DNA from: Alysiella crassa DSM 2578
GTDB lineage: Bacteria > Pseudomonadota > Gammaproteobacteria > Burkholderiales > Neisseriaceae
DNA: 64,000 bases
NCBI RefSeq assembly: GCF_000745955.1
Contig: NZ_JQKH01000004.1
Location: forward strand, 22,800 to 86,799
Direction of reading: 5' to 3'
Part shown: positions 30,038 through 39,035 of the stretch, one piece after another
Position numbering within the stretch: position 1 is the first letter of the stretch
Layout of the letters: every line of letters starts with the position of its first letter
Notes under the pieces: generated by a model
What the model was told of the DNA's origin: nothing
Database searches by the model: none
Seen by the model: the letters and a program-made list of their open reading frames with translations, nothing else
Made by a program: the position numbers and the translations under genes

Positions 30038-31492
30038 TTACAACGTGATTTCGCGCGTTACACCATTTGCCGTTTCGGTAATTTGGAAGGTGCGGTTTTC
30101 GGTGTTTGCCACCAATTTGGCGGATACGCCTGCGGCTTGATTGTCCCACACGATTTCCAATTCTTTCGCGCCCAAGGCTTTCACGCTGAATGCGCCATCA
30201 AACGCGGCAGAAGTGTTGCGGAATTTCAGCAAATTGAACAGTTGTTGCACCACTGGGCGTTGTACCGTTTCATCAATTTCTGCCAAAGAATAATAATGGC
30301 GGTTGATGTTGCGACCTTCTTTGGTGCGTTCCAGCAATTCAATGTCGTTTTCGCCAGCCAGCAAGCCCACATAGTAAATTTGCGGAATACCAGGGGCGAA
30401 ACATTGCAACACACGCGCCAAAATATAGGCTTGGTCGTTGTTGCCCAAAGCGGAATAATAGGTGCAGTTGATTTGGTAAATGTCCAAATTGTTGTATTCG
30501 GCGGAGCTGTATTTTTTCTTCACGTTTGCGCCTTGTGCGTACAGGGCTTCGCGTGTGGCTTCGCATTCTTCGTCTGTCATCAAATCTTTCACGTCCACCA
30601 CGCCAATGCCGTCATGGGTGTCCAAAGTGGTGAATTGTTTGCGTGGGCAGATTGCCATCCAATTTACCAAACGGTCTACATTGCCGCTAAACAGGGTGTG
30701 CAACACCAGCATGGGCAAGGCAAAATCGTAAACATAATAATCGTGTTCGGCAATTTTCAACTGGATTGTGTAGTGTTCGTGGATTTCAGGCAGCACGGTA
30801 ACATTGTGCGCGTCCAACACATCGGTGCATTCTTTCAGCGTTTCCCAAATATCGGGTTCAACAAAGAAACAATTTGTGCCAATGCGTTTGTTGGCATAGG
30901 CAAATGCGTCCAAACGGATAATGGCTGCGCCTTGTTTGCTCAAAAATTCCAGATTGTCTTTGATGAATTTTTTGGTGGTGGCGGTGGTTACGTCCAAATC
31001 CACTTGTTGCTCGTCAAAGGTACACCATACTTTTTCTGATGTGCCATCGGCAAATTCTGCCATGCGATAGGGGGCGCGGGGTTTGCGTTTGTAGATTAAA
31101 TCCACTTGTTCTTCGGTGGGTTCGCCGCCAAAATCTTTCCAGAAATCTTTGTAGCGAATGAACAAATCGCGGTATTCGGATGCGTCTTTTTTTGCCAAAA
31201 AGTCTTTAAAATAAGGCGATTGGGCGGAAATGTGGTTCACCATAAAATCAAACATCAGGTAATAATCTTTTGCCAAAGCCTGAATGTCGTTCCAATCGCC
31301 AAAGGCTGGGTCCACTTTGGTGTAGTCCATGGGTGCAAAGCCACGGTCGCCCGATGATGGGAAAAACGGCAAAATGTGTACGCCGCCAATCACGCCTTGT
31401 AAATGTTTTTCCAAAACGTGTTTTAAATCTTTTAAATTGTTGCCCAAGCTGTCGGAATAGGTAATGAGCATGGCTTGATTTTTGACTTGCAT
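30038..31492 (-). CDS. gtfA: Sucrose phosphorylase (GH13 family)
   Basis: The 484-residue enzyme splits sucrose with phosphate into glucose 1-phosphate and fructose. It follows bifidobacterial/streptococcal sucrose phosphorylases from the start (ITYSDSLG, HILPFFPSSGDRGFAP). The nucleophile is Asp195 in IIRLDAF, the acid/base Glu236 in VLPEIHEHY, and Asp294 in LDTHDGIG is the stabiliser. No sucrose transporter, fructokinase or regulator is adjacent, so uptake must be encoded elsewhere. AAGGAAAA precedes the start; a LacI-type operator and promoter lie upstream. Confidence 0.93.
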   Translation of the reverse strand: MQVKNQAMLITYSDSLGNNLKDLKHVLEKHLQGVIGGVHILPFFPSSGDRGFAPMDYTKVDPAFGDWNDIQALAKDYYLMFDFMVNHISAQSPYFKDFLAKKDASEYRDLFIRYKDFWKDFGGEPTEEQVDLIYKRKPRAPYRMAEFADGTSEKVWCTFDEQQVDLDVTTATTKKFIKDNLEFLSKQGAAIIRLDAFAYANKRIGTNCFFVEPDIWETLKECTDVLDAHNVTVLPEIHEHYTIQLKIAEHDYYVYDFALPMLVLHTLFSGNVDRLVNWMAICPRKQFTTLDTHDGIGVVDVKDLMTDEECEATREALYAQGANVKKKYSSAEYNNLDIYQINCTYYSALGNNDQAYILARVLQCFAPGIPQIYYVGLLAGENDIELLERTKEGRNINRHYYSLAEIDETVQRPVVQQLFNLLKFRNTSAAFDGAFSVKALGAKELEIVWDNQAAGVSAKLVANTENRTFQITETANGVTREITL

Positions 31493-31550
31493 GGTGGTTT
31501 TCCTTAAACAAGAAAGTTTGTGAAGATAACTGTGTCATTTCTACAAAATA

Positions 31551-31643
31551 TTAACACAATTTAAAAACACAGTAATACAAGCATTGGATACTTTGTGTTA
31601 AATAATTGATTATGAAATTATTTTTATATGACACCGATGTCAA
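31551..31643 (-). promoter_or_regulatory. Candidate regulated promoter of gtfA with LacI-type operator
   Basis: TGACACCGATGTCA (31629-31642) fits the LacI/GalR operator pattern TGnnAnCGnTnnCA. On the minus strand it overlaps a perfect -35 TTGACA (31638-31643), followed after 17 bases by TAATTT. A second dyad, TTAACACAA (31551-31559) with TTGTGTTAA (31593-31601), lies in the leader. The rest of the gap to 31770 has one DUS and AT-rich sequence. Confidence 0.5.
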
Positions 31644-31770
31644 TTTATGGCGGTCATAGTCTGAATGTAAATTTACCCAATCTTTCAGGCTGCCTGCACA
31701 TCTACTCCCCTAAAATCAGTCAAAATAGCGTAGAATAGAGAGTTTATTTTATTTTCAAGGAAATCATCAA

Positions 31771-32652
31771 ATGGCTTTTGCCTCACTTTTTACCCTTTTA
31801 GACGACATCGCCAGCGTGATGGACGATGTGGCTGTGATGACCAAAATGGCGGCGAAAAAAACCGCAGGCGTGGTGGGCGATGATTTGGCGTTGAATGCCA
31901 ATCAGGTTACAGGCGTGCGTGCGGAACGCGAATTGCCAATTGTGTGGGCTGTGGCAAAAGGTTCTTTGATTAATAAGGTTATTTTGATTCCGATTGCTTT
32001 GGTGTTGGCGGTGTTTGCACCTGCTTTGATTATTCCCTTGTTGATGATAGGTGGCGCGTTTTTGTGTTTTGAAGGCGTGGAAAAATTATTACACAAATTC
32101 CTGCATAAACATGATGATACGCACGACACCAGCCACAAGGAAAGCAATGGCGAAGACGAAGCCGATAAAATCAAAGGCGCGATTCGCACCGATTTTATTT
32201 TGTCGGCTGAAATTATTATTATCGCGCTAGGTGTGGTGAAAGACAGCTCTTTGATGATTAAAATCATGGCATTGTCGGCGGTTGGTGTTGGGATTACGGT
32301 GGCGGTGTATGGTTTGGTGGCGTTTATTGTGAAAGCGGACGATTTTGGCGCGTATCTGATCACCAAAGGGCAAGGCGTGGCAAAAACGATGGGGCAAGCG
32401 ATTTTGTGGTTTATGCCATGGTTTATGCGGGCATTGAGTGTGGTTGGTACATTGGCGATGTTTTTGGTGGGTGGCAGCATTTTCACGCACAATACGCCAG
32501 CGATTCATCACTTTTTGCATGAGAAACATTGGGATACGGGCATAATGGCGATGTTGGCAGATTTGAGCGTGGGCGTGGTTGTGGGGGCGATTGTGTGCGC
32601 GGTGGTGTTGCCGATTTTGAGTTGGTGGGAAAAACGTAAAAAAGCGGCGTAA
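31771..32652 (+). CDS. DUF808 (YedI-type) inner membrane protein
   Basis: The 293-residue protein begins FASLFTLLDDIASVMDDVAVMTKMAAKKTAGVVGDDLALNA in the manner of the DUF808/YedI family and has about five membrane helices. A His/Asp-rich cytoplasmic loop (HKHDDTHDTSHKE, about 112-124) could bind metal. The function of the family is unknown. It stands alone, diverging from gtfA. Confidence 0.88.
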   Translation: MAFASLFTLLDDIASVMDDVAVMTKMAAKKTAGVVGDDLALNANQVTGVRAERELPIVWAVAKGSLINKVILIPIALVLAVFAPALIIPLLMIGGAFLCFEGVEKLLHKFLHKHDDTHDTSHKESNGEDEADKIKGAIRTDFILSAEIIIIALGVVKDSSLMIKIMALSAVGVGITVAVYGLVAFIVKADDFGAYLITKGQGVAKTMGQAILWFMPWFMRALSVVGTLAMFLVGGSIFTHNTPAIHHFLHEKHWDTGIMAMLADLSVGVVVGAIVCAVVLPILSWWEKRKKAA

Positions 32653-32697
32653 TCAATATTCAGGCTGCCTGAAAACCTTTGTCGGATAAGCAAAACC

Positions 32698-33480
32698 ATG
32701 AATACAAATCCTTTGCTCACAGTTGCCCTAATTACCAAAAATGAGGCACACCAATTGGCGGCGTGTCTGGACAGTATTGCACCACTTCATTGTGAAATTA
32801 TTGTGATTGATTCGGGTAGCACGGATAATACATTAAAAATCGCGCAACAATATGGCGCAAATTGCCATATTTTTAGTGATTGGCAGGGCTTTGGTGTACA
32901 GCGCAATCGCGCTCATGAATTTATCCACACGCCTTGGGTGTTGTGGCTGGATGCAGACGAACGTTTGAGTGAGCAAACTTGCCAAGATATTTTATTCAGG
33001 CTGCCTGAAACGCCCGCAGATGGAAGAACTGTATTTTCTATCAACCGTTTAACCATTGCTTATGGACATGCTATTCGGCATTGTGGTTGGTATCCAGACC
33101 GCGTAGTGCGTTTGTATCCTGTGGCACATTGTGCTTACAATTTTGATTTGGTTCATGAATCTGTACAAACTCAGCCTGAAACGAAGATTATCCCATTAGC
33201 CGACCATGTTTATCATGAAACATATACTGATTTAAATCAACACCTTAATAAATTGATGCATTACACTAGTGCGTGGGCGCAGCAGTATCAAGGCAAACGC
33301 CAAGCCTCGCCCATTAGTGCATGTTGGAAAGCCTGTTTTTCATTTTTGCGAATTTATGTGTTGAAAAAAGGAGTTTTAGATGGCAAAGCAGGTTTGATTA
33401 TCGCGGTGATGGGTGCAATTTATACTTTTGTTAAATATACACAATTATGGTTATTAAACCAAAAAAGTGAGCGTATGTGA
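32698..33480 (+). CDS. lgtF: GT2 glycosyltransferase, LgtF-like (LOS inner core)
   Basis: The 260-residue protein has a GT-A fold start (VALITKNEAHQLAACLDSI), the motif IVIDSGSTDNT and a metal-binding LDADERL. It belongs to the WaaE/LgtF/KdtX group, which adds glucose beta-1,4 to heptose I of lipooligosaccharide. The next gene overlaps it and is an RfaK-like transferase, reproducing the lgtF-rfaK (ics) pair of Neisseria. This context is the main reason for the name. An in-frame DUS encodes FRLPET. Confidence 0.82.
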   Translation: MNTNPLLTVALITKNEAHQLAACLDSIAPLHCEIIVIDSGSTDNTLKIAQQYGANCHIFSDWQGFGVQRNRAHEFIHTPWVLWLDADERLSEQTCQDILFRLPETPADGRTVFSINRLTIAYGHAIRHCGWYPDRVVRLYPVAHCAYNFDLVHESVQTQPETKIIPLADHVYHETYTDLNQHLNKLMHYTSAWAQQYQGKRQASPISACWKACFSFLRIYVLKKGVLDGKAGLIIAVMGAIYTFVKYTQLWLLNQKSERM

Positions 33481-34517
33481 TGAAAATTGTTCATGCGAAT
33501 TTGGCGCGTGGTTTTCGTGGAGGGGAACGGCAGACAGTTACCCTCATACAAGCCTTATCTCAACAATATCCTGATATTCAACAAGTTTTGCTCTGCCGAG
33601 CCGATTCGCCCATGCGTGAAATGTTGAAAAATCGTGAGCATATTCAATTTGTTGATGCAAATAAACAATGGCAAGGGCATTTTGCTATTGGGCAAGCCGA
33701 TGTGATTCATGCGCACGAAGCTAAAGCTGTGCATTGGGCGTGGTTGCACCATTTGGTTTGGAAAACGCCGTATCTCATCACGCGCCGTGTAGATTTTCCT
33801 TTGAAAAACAATTTTCTGGGTAAGCAGACTTTTGGTAATGCACACGCTATTATTGCCATCTCACAAGCCATTCAAACACGATTACAGTCATTTTCGCAGA
33901 ATGTAGATGTGATTACCGATGCTTATTCAAGGCTGCCTGAAAATCCACCAACCATTGAAAAATTACAAAAACAATTTGCTAATCGTTTTGTGATTGGGCA
34001 TATTGGTGCGTTGGTGGACAGCCATAAGGGGCAATTGGATTTGCTGCAAGTGGCGCGACAATTTCGCCAACAATATCCCGATTGTGTGTTCCTATTTTTG
34101 GGGCAAGGCGCGGACGAGGCGATGTTGAAAGCACAATCGGCGGATTTGGACAATGTGCATTGGCTGGGTTTTCAAACTGATGTGGGCAGTTATTTGGCGG
34201 TGATGGATTTGTTTGTGTTTCCATCGCGGACAGAGGGTTTGGGGTCGGCTTTATTGGATGCGATGGTGTATAATGTGCCGATTATTGCCAGCCGAGTAGG
34301 CGGCATTCCTGATATTATTCAACATGAAAACAATGGTTTATTATTTGAAACTGGGCAAACTGTGCAATTAGCCGAGCAAATTGAAAAAATGTATCACAAT
34401 TCTGTGTTCAGGCTGCGTTGCGCGGCAGCGGCGAAACAACAATTGGCAAATTTTTCGCCTGAAAATATGGCAGCAAAATATATGGTGCATTATCAGAATG
34501 CGGTTCGGGCTACCTAA
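33480..34517 (+). CDS. rfaK: GT4 glycosyltransferase, RfaK-like (LOS inner core)
   Basis: The 345-residue protein is a GT-B, family 4 transferase, with GGERQTV near the start and the nucleotide-sugar motif FPSRTEGLGSALLDAM. Its ATG overlaps the lgtF stop (TGATG), implying translational coupling. In Neisseria the second gene of this pair encodes the alpha-1,2-GlcNAc transferase acting on heptose II. That activity is inferred from gene order. A GTG three bases earlier is an alternative start. Confidence 0.78.
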   Translation: MKIVHANLARGFRGGERQTVTLIQALSQQYPDIQQVLLCRADSPMREMLKNREHIQFVDANKQWQGHFAIGQADVIHAHEAKAVHWAWLHHLVWKTPYLITRRVDFPLKNNFLGKQTFGNAHAIIAISQAIQTRLQSFSQNVDVITDAYSRLPENPPTIEKLQKQFANRFVIGHIGALVDSHKGQLDLLQVARQFRQQYPDCVFLFLGQGADEAMLKAQSADLDNVHWLGFQTDVGSYLAVMDLFVFPSRTEGLGSALLDAMVYNVPIIASRVGGIPDIIQHENNGLLFETGQTVQLAEQIEKMYHNSVFRLRCAAAAKQQLANFSPENMAAKYMVHYQNAVRAT

Positions 34518-34591
34518 AAAATCATAAAAGCCACGCAAGCGTAGTTTGATTCTGAGGTTTGCTACATAACTATTTGATTTGATATAAAATA

Positions 34592-34632
34592 AGGCAGTCT
34601 GAAAACCACATTTTGCGCTTTCAGGCTGCCTG
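34592..34632. terminator. DUS-pair hairpin, one arm mutated
   Basis: AGGCAGTCTGAAA and TTTCAGGCTGCCT pair with one mismatch around a 15-base loop, between convergent rfaK and potE. Confidence 0.6.
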
Positions 34633-34649
34633 AATATTATTTAACTCAA

Positions 34650-35966
34650 TCAAAACGGCTGTTTCAAATCATATTTGGTAGAAACCACTTTGCCGTACAA
34701 CACCCAACCCGCAAACACCGCCATACCGCCCCAGAACATCGCTTCTTGCCCCGAACCATACAGCGCGTAAAAACTGTACAAATTACCAATGAAGGCAATG
34801 ATGCTGGTAAACACCATTTCCTTGCGTGGCACATTTGCCGCTTTTTGCAAGACAATAATCGCCGACATAGACAAAATATACGGAATCAAATTGGTTACCA
34901 CCGCTAAATTCACCAAAATATCAAACTGTTTGCTCAAACCTTCGTCCATAGTCATAAACGCCAAAGCCGTTTGTACCGCCGCAATGATGCTCATGCCCAA
35001 AACAGGGGTGTTGGTGGCGGTTACTTTGCCAAATTGGGGAATAAAATAGCCCTCGTCTGCGCCTGATTTAAACACTTGTCCAATGGTAAATTGCCAACCC
35101 AATAATGAACCCGTGCAAGACAAAATCAACAACGCCATCACAATTTGTCCCACCGTATGATTAAACATACTGGCAAACACCAAACCAAACGGTGCATCAC
35201 TTGCCGCCAAATCCGCGTTTGGCACAATCCCTGCTACCACATTAGTAGAAACAATATAAATAATTGCGGTAATTAATGTTCCCCATAATACGGCAATGGG
35301 TACGTTTTTTTCTGGATTTTCAACCGCTTCTGAGTTGGCACAAGCCGATTCTAAACCCAAAAATGCCCATAAAGTAATCGCAATAGACGCTGGTACGGCT
35401 TCAAAAAAACCCATATTGTGCGGATTCCATGCCTCTGCGTACATACTCGGACTAAACCAAAACCAACCCAGCAAAGACACACCAATCACAGGAATAATCG
35501 CGCCCCAAACCGTTACGCTACTGATTTTCCCTGTAATGCGGGCACCACCAAAATTGGCAACCATCGTCAGCCAAACAAAGGCAATTGTACCCAATGCTAC
35601 GCCCAATGGCGACAAATTCCAACCCATAAACGCCGCCAAATACCCCACAGCCGAAATCGCAATCGCCACATTCGCAATCAACAAAGACACGGCATAAGTA
35701 TAATTCGCCATAAAATTACCGCCTTTGCCAAACGAATATTCCGCATAACCGCCCATGCCCCCTGATTTGGTGCTAAAACGTCCGCATTTGGCAAACGCAT
35801 ACGCCAAACACATTGACCCTACTGCTGTTACCAACCACGACAAAATGGAAATCGTGCCGACTTTCGCCAATTTTGCGGGCAACATGATAATGCCCGAACC
35901 CATCATGTTTACGACTGTTAAAATCGTGAGTTGCACCACACTCATTTTGCTTTTATTTGTTGCCAT
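34650..35966 (-). CDS. potE: Putrescine-ornithine antiporter
   Basis: The 438-residue protein has twelve predicted helices and follows E. coli PotE along its length: VVQLTILTVVNMMGSGIIMLP, KSGGMGGYAEY, WAFLGLESACAN and SCTGSLLGWQFTI. It exchanges cytoplasmic putrescine for external ornithine. With speF upstream on the same strand it makes the ornithine-decarboxylation acid-response and polyamine module. AAGGAAAA precedes the ATG. Confidence 0.95.
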   Translation of the reverse strand: MATNKSKMSVVQLTILTVVNMMGSGIIMLPAKLAKVGTISILSWLVTAVGSMCLAYAFAKCGRFSTKSGGMGGYAEYSFGKGGNFMANYTYAVSLLIANVAIAISAVGYLAAFMGWNLSPLGVALGTIAFVWLTMVANFGGARITGKISSVTVWGAIIPVIGVSLLGWFWFSPSMYAEAWNPHNMGFFEAVPASIAITLWAFLGLESACANSEAVENPEKNVPIAVLWGTLITAIIYIVSTNVVAGIVPNADLAASDAPFGLVFASMFNHTVGQIVMALLILSCTGSLLGWQFTIGQVFKSGADEGYFIPQFGKVTATNTPVLGMSIIAAVQTALAFMTMDEGLSKQFDILVNLAVVTNLIPYILSMSAIIVLQKAANVPRKEMVFTSIIAFIGNLYSFYALYGSGQEAMFWGGMAVFAGWVLYGKVVSTKYDLKQPF

Positions 35967-36052
35967 GATTTTTTTCCTTTTTGAGGGATTTTCAGGCTAC
36001 CTTTTACTACCCTACAAATTTTTGCCTACTACCCACCTGTTCCCTCTCCCGT

Positions 36053-36196
36053 GGGAGCAGACTTGCCAAGTTCTGTACTTCGTAGGGGCAGATTTCATAT
36101 CTGCCCTTTCTACGATATTTGAATTGTGGTACTTCCCACAAGGCGGATATAAAATCCGCCCCTACGACACGATGAGAACTTGGCAGGTCTGCTCCC
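36053..36196. mobile_element. MITE with IS-like ends between speF and potE
   Basis: The 144-bp element has 22-bp terminal repeats with one mismatch, including AGACTTGCCAAGTTCT (36059-36074) and AGAACTTGGCAGGTCT (36175-36190). Inside are GTAGGGGCAGATTTCATATC and AAGGCGGATATAAAATCCGC hairpins. The 16-base end reappears at the insertion sequence at 63841. No coding capacity is seen. Confidence 0.75.
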
Positions 36197-36281
36197 AAAG
36201 GAGAGGGGGTAGATGGTAGTATTTCAACCATTGTGGGCAATATTTTATTTTTCAGGCAGCCTGAAAACTATTTCCCTTGTT

Positions 36282-38447
36282 TTAATTTTCCAAATCAATC
36301 ACATAACCAAATGCACGGCGTGAACCATCTTCCACCTTTTGCAAATACACGCCTTGAATTTCAGGTTCAAACCCTGGTAAGCAATTGATGCCTTCTTCCA
36401 AAGCCAAGAAGTATTTTTGCACCGCGCCACCCCAAATTTCACCTGGAACCACACACAACACACCTGGGGGATACGGTAATGCTCCTTCCGCCGCAATTTG
36501 CCCTTCAATTTCGCTCAAGCGCACCAATTTCACTTGATTGCGAATCAAACATTGTTGGGCGTCATAAGCCGACATCGCCTGTTTGCCCCAACCATCATGG
36601 CGGAACATATCGCGTTGCAATTGCTTCATATTATTGCGTTTGTAGAAATCGTGCATTTCTTGGCACAAACGGCGAATGGTGTAACCACGATAATAATCTT
36701 CGTTTTTGCCATAAACAGTTGGTACAACGTCTTTCATCAGGCTATTGTTTTCAATGTGTTTTTCAAATTGGGCAATCAAAGCCACCAAATGTTGCATTTT
36801 CGCCAGACTTTCGGCTGGTGTCAGCAAGAATAAAATGGAATTCAAATCGCATTTTTCAGGCACAATGCCATTGTCACGCAAGAAATTCGCCAAAATGGTC
36901 GCTGGAATACCAAAATCTTGGTACTCCCCCGTTTCCACATCAATACCAGATGTGGTCAATAACAATTTGCATGGGTCGACAAAATATTGATTTTCGCCAT
37001 AATTGGGGAAAGAATGCCATTTAGCATCGGGTTTAAACTGGAAGAAACGCAAATCGTCCAACATGTTTTCGGTGGGGTGGTCTTGCCATAATTTGCCGTC
37101 CACCGTGTCTGGCACAAAAGGCTTAATCATGGTGCAATGTTTCAACAATAATTTGCGTGCTTCAATGCCTACGCGCACACAATCGCGCCACAATTTGCGT
37201 CCTGCTACACCCTCATGCATACGTGCATTCACGTCTAAAGCTGCAAACATTGGGTAGAAAGGGCTGGTTGATGCTTGTAACATAAAGGCATTATTGAAAC
37301 GTTTATGATTGCAATAACGTTTTTGTCCTTTGATATGACGGTCTTTTTTGTGAATTTGCGAAGTTTGTGAGAAACCCGCTTGTTGTTTATGCACGGATTG
37401 GGTAACGATAATACCTGGGTCGTTTTCATTTAATTCCAATAATAAAGGCGAACAATCACGCATCATCGGAATAAATTGTTCATATCCTACCCAAGCCGAG
37501 TCAAATAAAATGTAATCACATAAATGACCAATTTTATCAACTACTTGTCTGGCATTGTAAATTGTGCCGTCATACGTTCCCAATTGAATGACCGCCAAAC
37601 GGAATGGGCGTGGCAAATCAGCACGTTCAGGTGCGACTTTGCGGATTTCTTCACGAATGTATGGTTCATCAAAACACGCTGCGTCAATTCCGCCAATAAA
37701 ACCATAAGGATTACGCGCGGTTTGTAAATAAACAGGTGTTGCGCCATTGATGATTAATGCGCCCATGTGAATGGATTTATGATTATTACGGTCAAATAAA
37801 ACCAAATCGCCTTTGGCAAGCAATGCGCTGGTTACCACTTTATTAGAAGAAGATGTGCCATTTAAGACAAAATAGGTTTTATCGGCATTGTAAACTTTGG
37901 CAGCGTGCTGTTGTGCGGCGCAGGCTGCCCCTTCATGAATTAATAAATCGCCCAATTTCACATCGGCATTGCACAAATCGGCACGGAACAGGTTTTCGCC
38001 AAAAAAATGGAAAAATTCGCGTCCAGCAGGGTGTTTGGCGAAAAATTGTCCGCCCTGATGTCCAGGGCAATCAAAAGCGGCATAACCGCGTTTGGTGTAT
38101 TCTTTTAATACGCTGAAAAAAGGAGGCGCGAGTTTGGCGGTGTAATCATCAGCTACGGCATCAATTTGTTTGCCATAATAATGGCGATTACCAAAACCCA
38201 ATTGAATCACGCCTTTGAGTTTGGGCAAAATGCCATCGGGAATGCTTTCTTCTGGTTGCAAAGCGATAAACACAGGCACATCAAAACCTGTTTCTTCCAT
38301 TTTTTCAATGGCATAGTAAATATCGTCTGCTGAAGCCACCGCCGCCGCGATATTGGTAAAATCGGTTTGGCGAATATCCACCATTTCATATTCGGAAATA
38401 AAACCAGCTTGAACGGATGGACTGGCTGCGACTTTTAATGTTTTCAT
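36282..38447 (-). CDS. speF: Inducible ornithine decarboxylase
   Basis: The 721-residue protein is a fold-I PLP decarboxylase with the N-terminal wing domain, close to E. coli SpeF throughout (FDCPGHQGGQFFAKHPAG, LFRADLCNADV, FVLNGTSSSNKVV, and the PLP lysine region TQSVHKQQAGFSQTSQIHKK). It makes putrescine and CO2 and consumes a proton. The frame is open to 38513, but GGAG before ATG 38447 (MKTLKVAASPS) is the better start. potE lies 315 bases downstream, beyond a MITE and a DUS. Confidence 0.96.
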   Translation of the reverse strand: MKTLKVAASPSVQAGFISEYEMVDIRQTDFTNIAAAVASADDIYYAIEKMEETGFDVPVFIALQPEESIPDGILPKLKGVIQLGFGNRHYYGKQIDAVADDYTAKLAPPFFSVLKEYTKRGYAAFDCPGHQGGQFFAKHPAGREFFHFFGENLFRADLCNADVKLGDLLIHEGAACAAQQHAAKVYNADKTYFVLNGTSSSNKVVTSALLAKGDLVLFDRNNHKSIHMGALIINGATPVYLQTARNPYGFIGGIDAACFDEPYIREEIRKVAPERADLPRPFRLAVIQLGTYDGTIYNARQVVDKIGHLCDYILFDSAWVGYEQFIPMMRDCSPLLLELNENDPGIIVTQSVHKQQAGFSQTSQIHKKDRHIKGQKRYCNHKRFNNAFMLQASTSPFYPMFAALDVNARMHEGVAGRKLWRDCVRVGIEARKLLLKHCTMIKPFVPDTVDGKLWQDHPTENMLDDLRFFQFKPDAKWHSFPNYGENQYFVDPCKLLLTTSGIDVETGEYQDFGIPATILANFLRDNGIVPEKCDLNSILFLLTPAESLAKMQHLVALIAQFEKHIENNSLMKDVVPTVYGKNEDYYRGYTIRRLCQEMHDFYKRNNMKQLQRDMFRHDGWGKQAMSAYDAQQCLIRNQVKLVRLSEIEGQIAAEGALPYPPGVLCVVPGEIWGGAVQKYFLALEEGINCLPGFEPEIQGVYLQKVEDGSRRAFGYVIDLEN

Positions 38448-38793
38448 GCTAGATACTCCATTAAATTGATAAATTGTGCTGCTGTTTAGCCATTTTACGC
38501 CCATTAATTTCATATTAGCAAAAGGCAGCCTGAAGTTTTTTATTGCGAAAAATATTGATTTTGTGAAATTTTATATTTAAATTTGAGCAAATTTGACGAA
38601 TAGGGCGGTTTAGATAAGTCCATAAAGCATTTATTGATACAAAATGCTGAACTGGGGTTTTATTGATGTAAATTAATAAATAAATAGTTGATTGAATTTA
38701 AAAAAATTTAATTAAATTTCATTGGGATTTTTATTGGTGTAATTAGATAACAAATGATTTTTGATTGAATATGAATAAATTGGGTGTAAGATT
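38448..38793 (-). promoter_or_regulatory. Long AT-rich speF leader region
   Basis: This 346-base stretch is very AT-rich, with one DUS half-site and no protein match. In enterobacteria speF has a regulatory leader with a short peptide (SpeFL). I searched both frames for its HIRRTTH-type motif and did not find it. A 27-codon reading frame starting near 38623 on the minus strand has no such similarity. The promoter could not be placed. Confidence 0.3.
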
Positions 38794-38943
38794 TTCAGGC
38801 TGCCTGACAAGTACACGACATTTTTTACAAACACCTAAAATGTAGGGTGCGTACCACGCACCAAATGATTCAAATAATGTGGAATTTCGGTGCGTAATAC
38901 GCACCCTACATGAGTTTTCTCGTGTACTGTAAGGCAGCCTGAA
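38794..38943. repeat. DUS-ended nested inverted repeat, copy 9 (complete)
   Basis: A 150-bp copy with full DUS at both ends, GTACACGAC / CGTGTACTG outer arms and GTAGGGTGCGTACCACGC inner arms. It closely resembles copies 1 and 4. Confidence 0.85.
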
Positions 38944-39035
38944 ACTGCTTTTTATGTCAAAATTTGTTAAAATGCCGATGATGTGAAACACAAACAGCAA
39001 CTTTTTCTTTTTGTTTATTTTTTGGAGCGAGAAAT

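Noticed and set aside
35755..36240. Two opposing frames covering the region between speF and potE.
   Set aside because: They read through the MITE and its hairpins and have no protein-like features.
38541..38625. A 27-codon frame in the speF leader that could be a SpeFL-like regulatory peptide.
   Set aside because: It lacks the conserved HIRRTTH and FNAR-type motifs of enterobacterial SpeFL, and no ribosome-binding site is visible.
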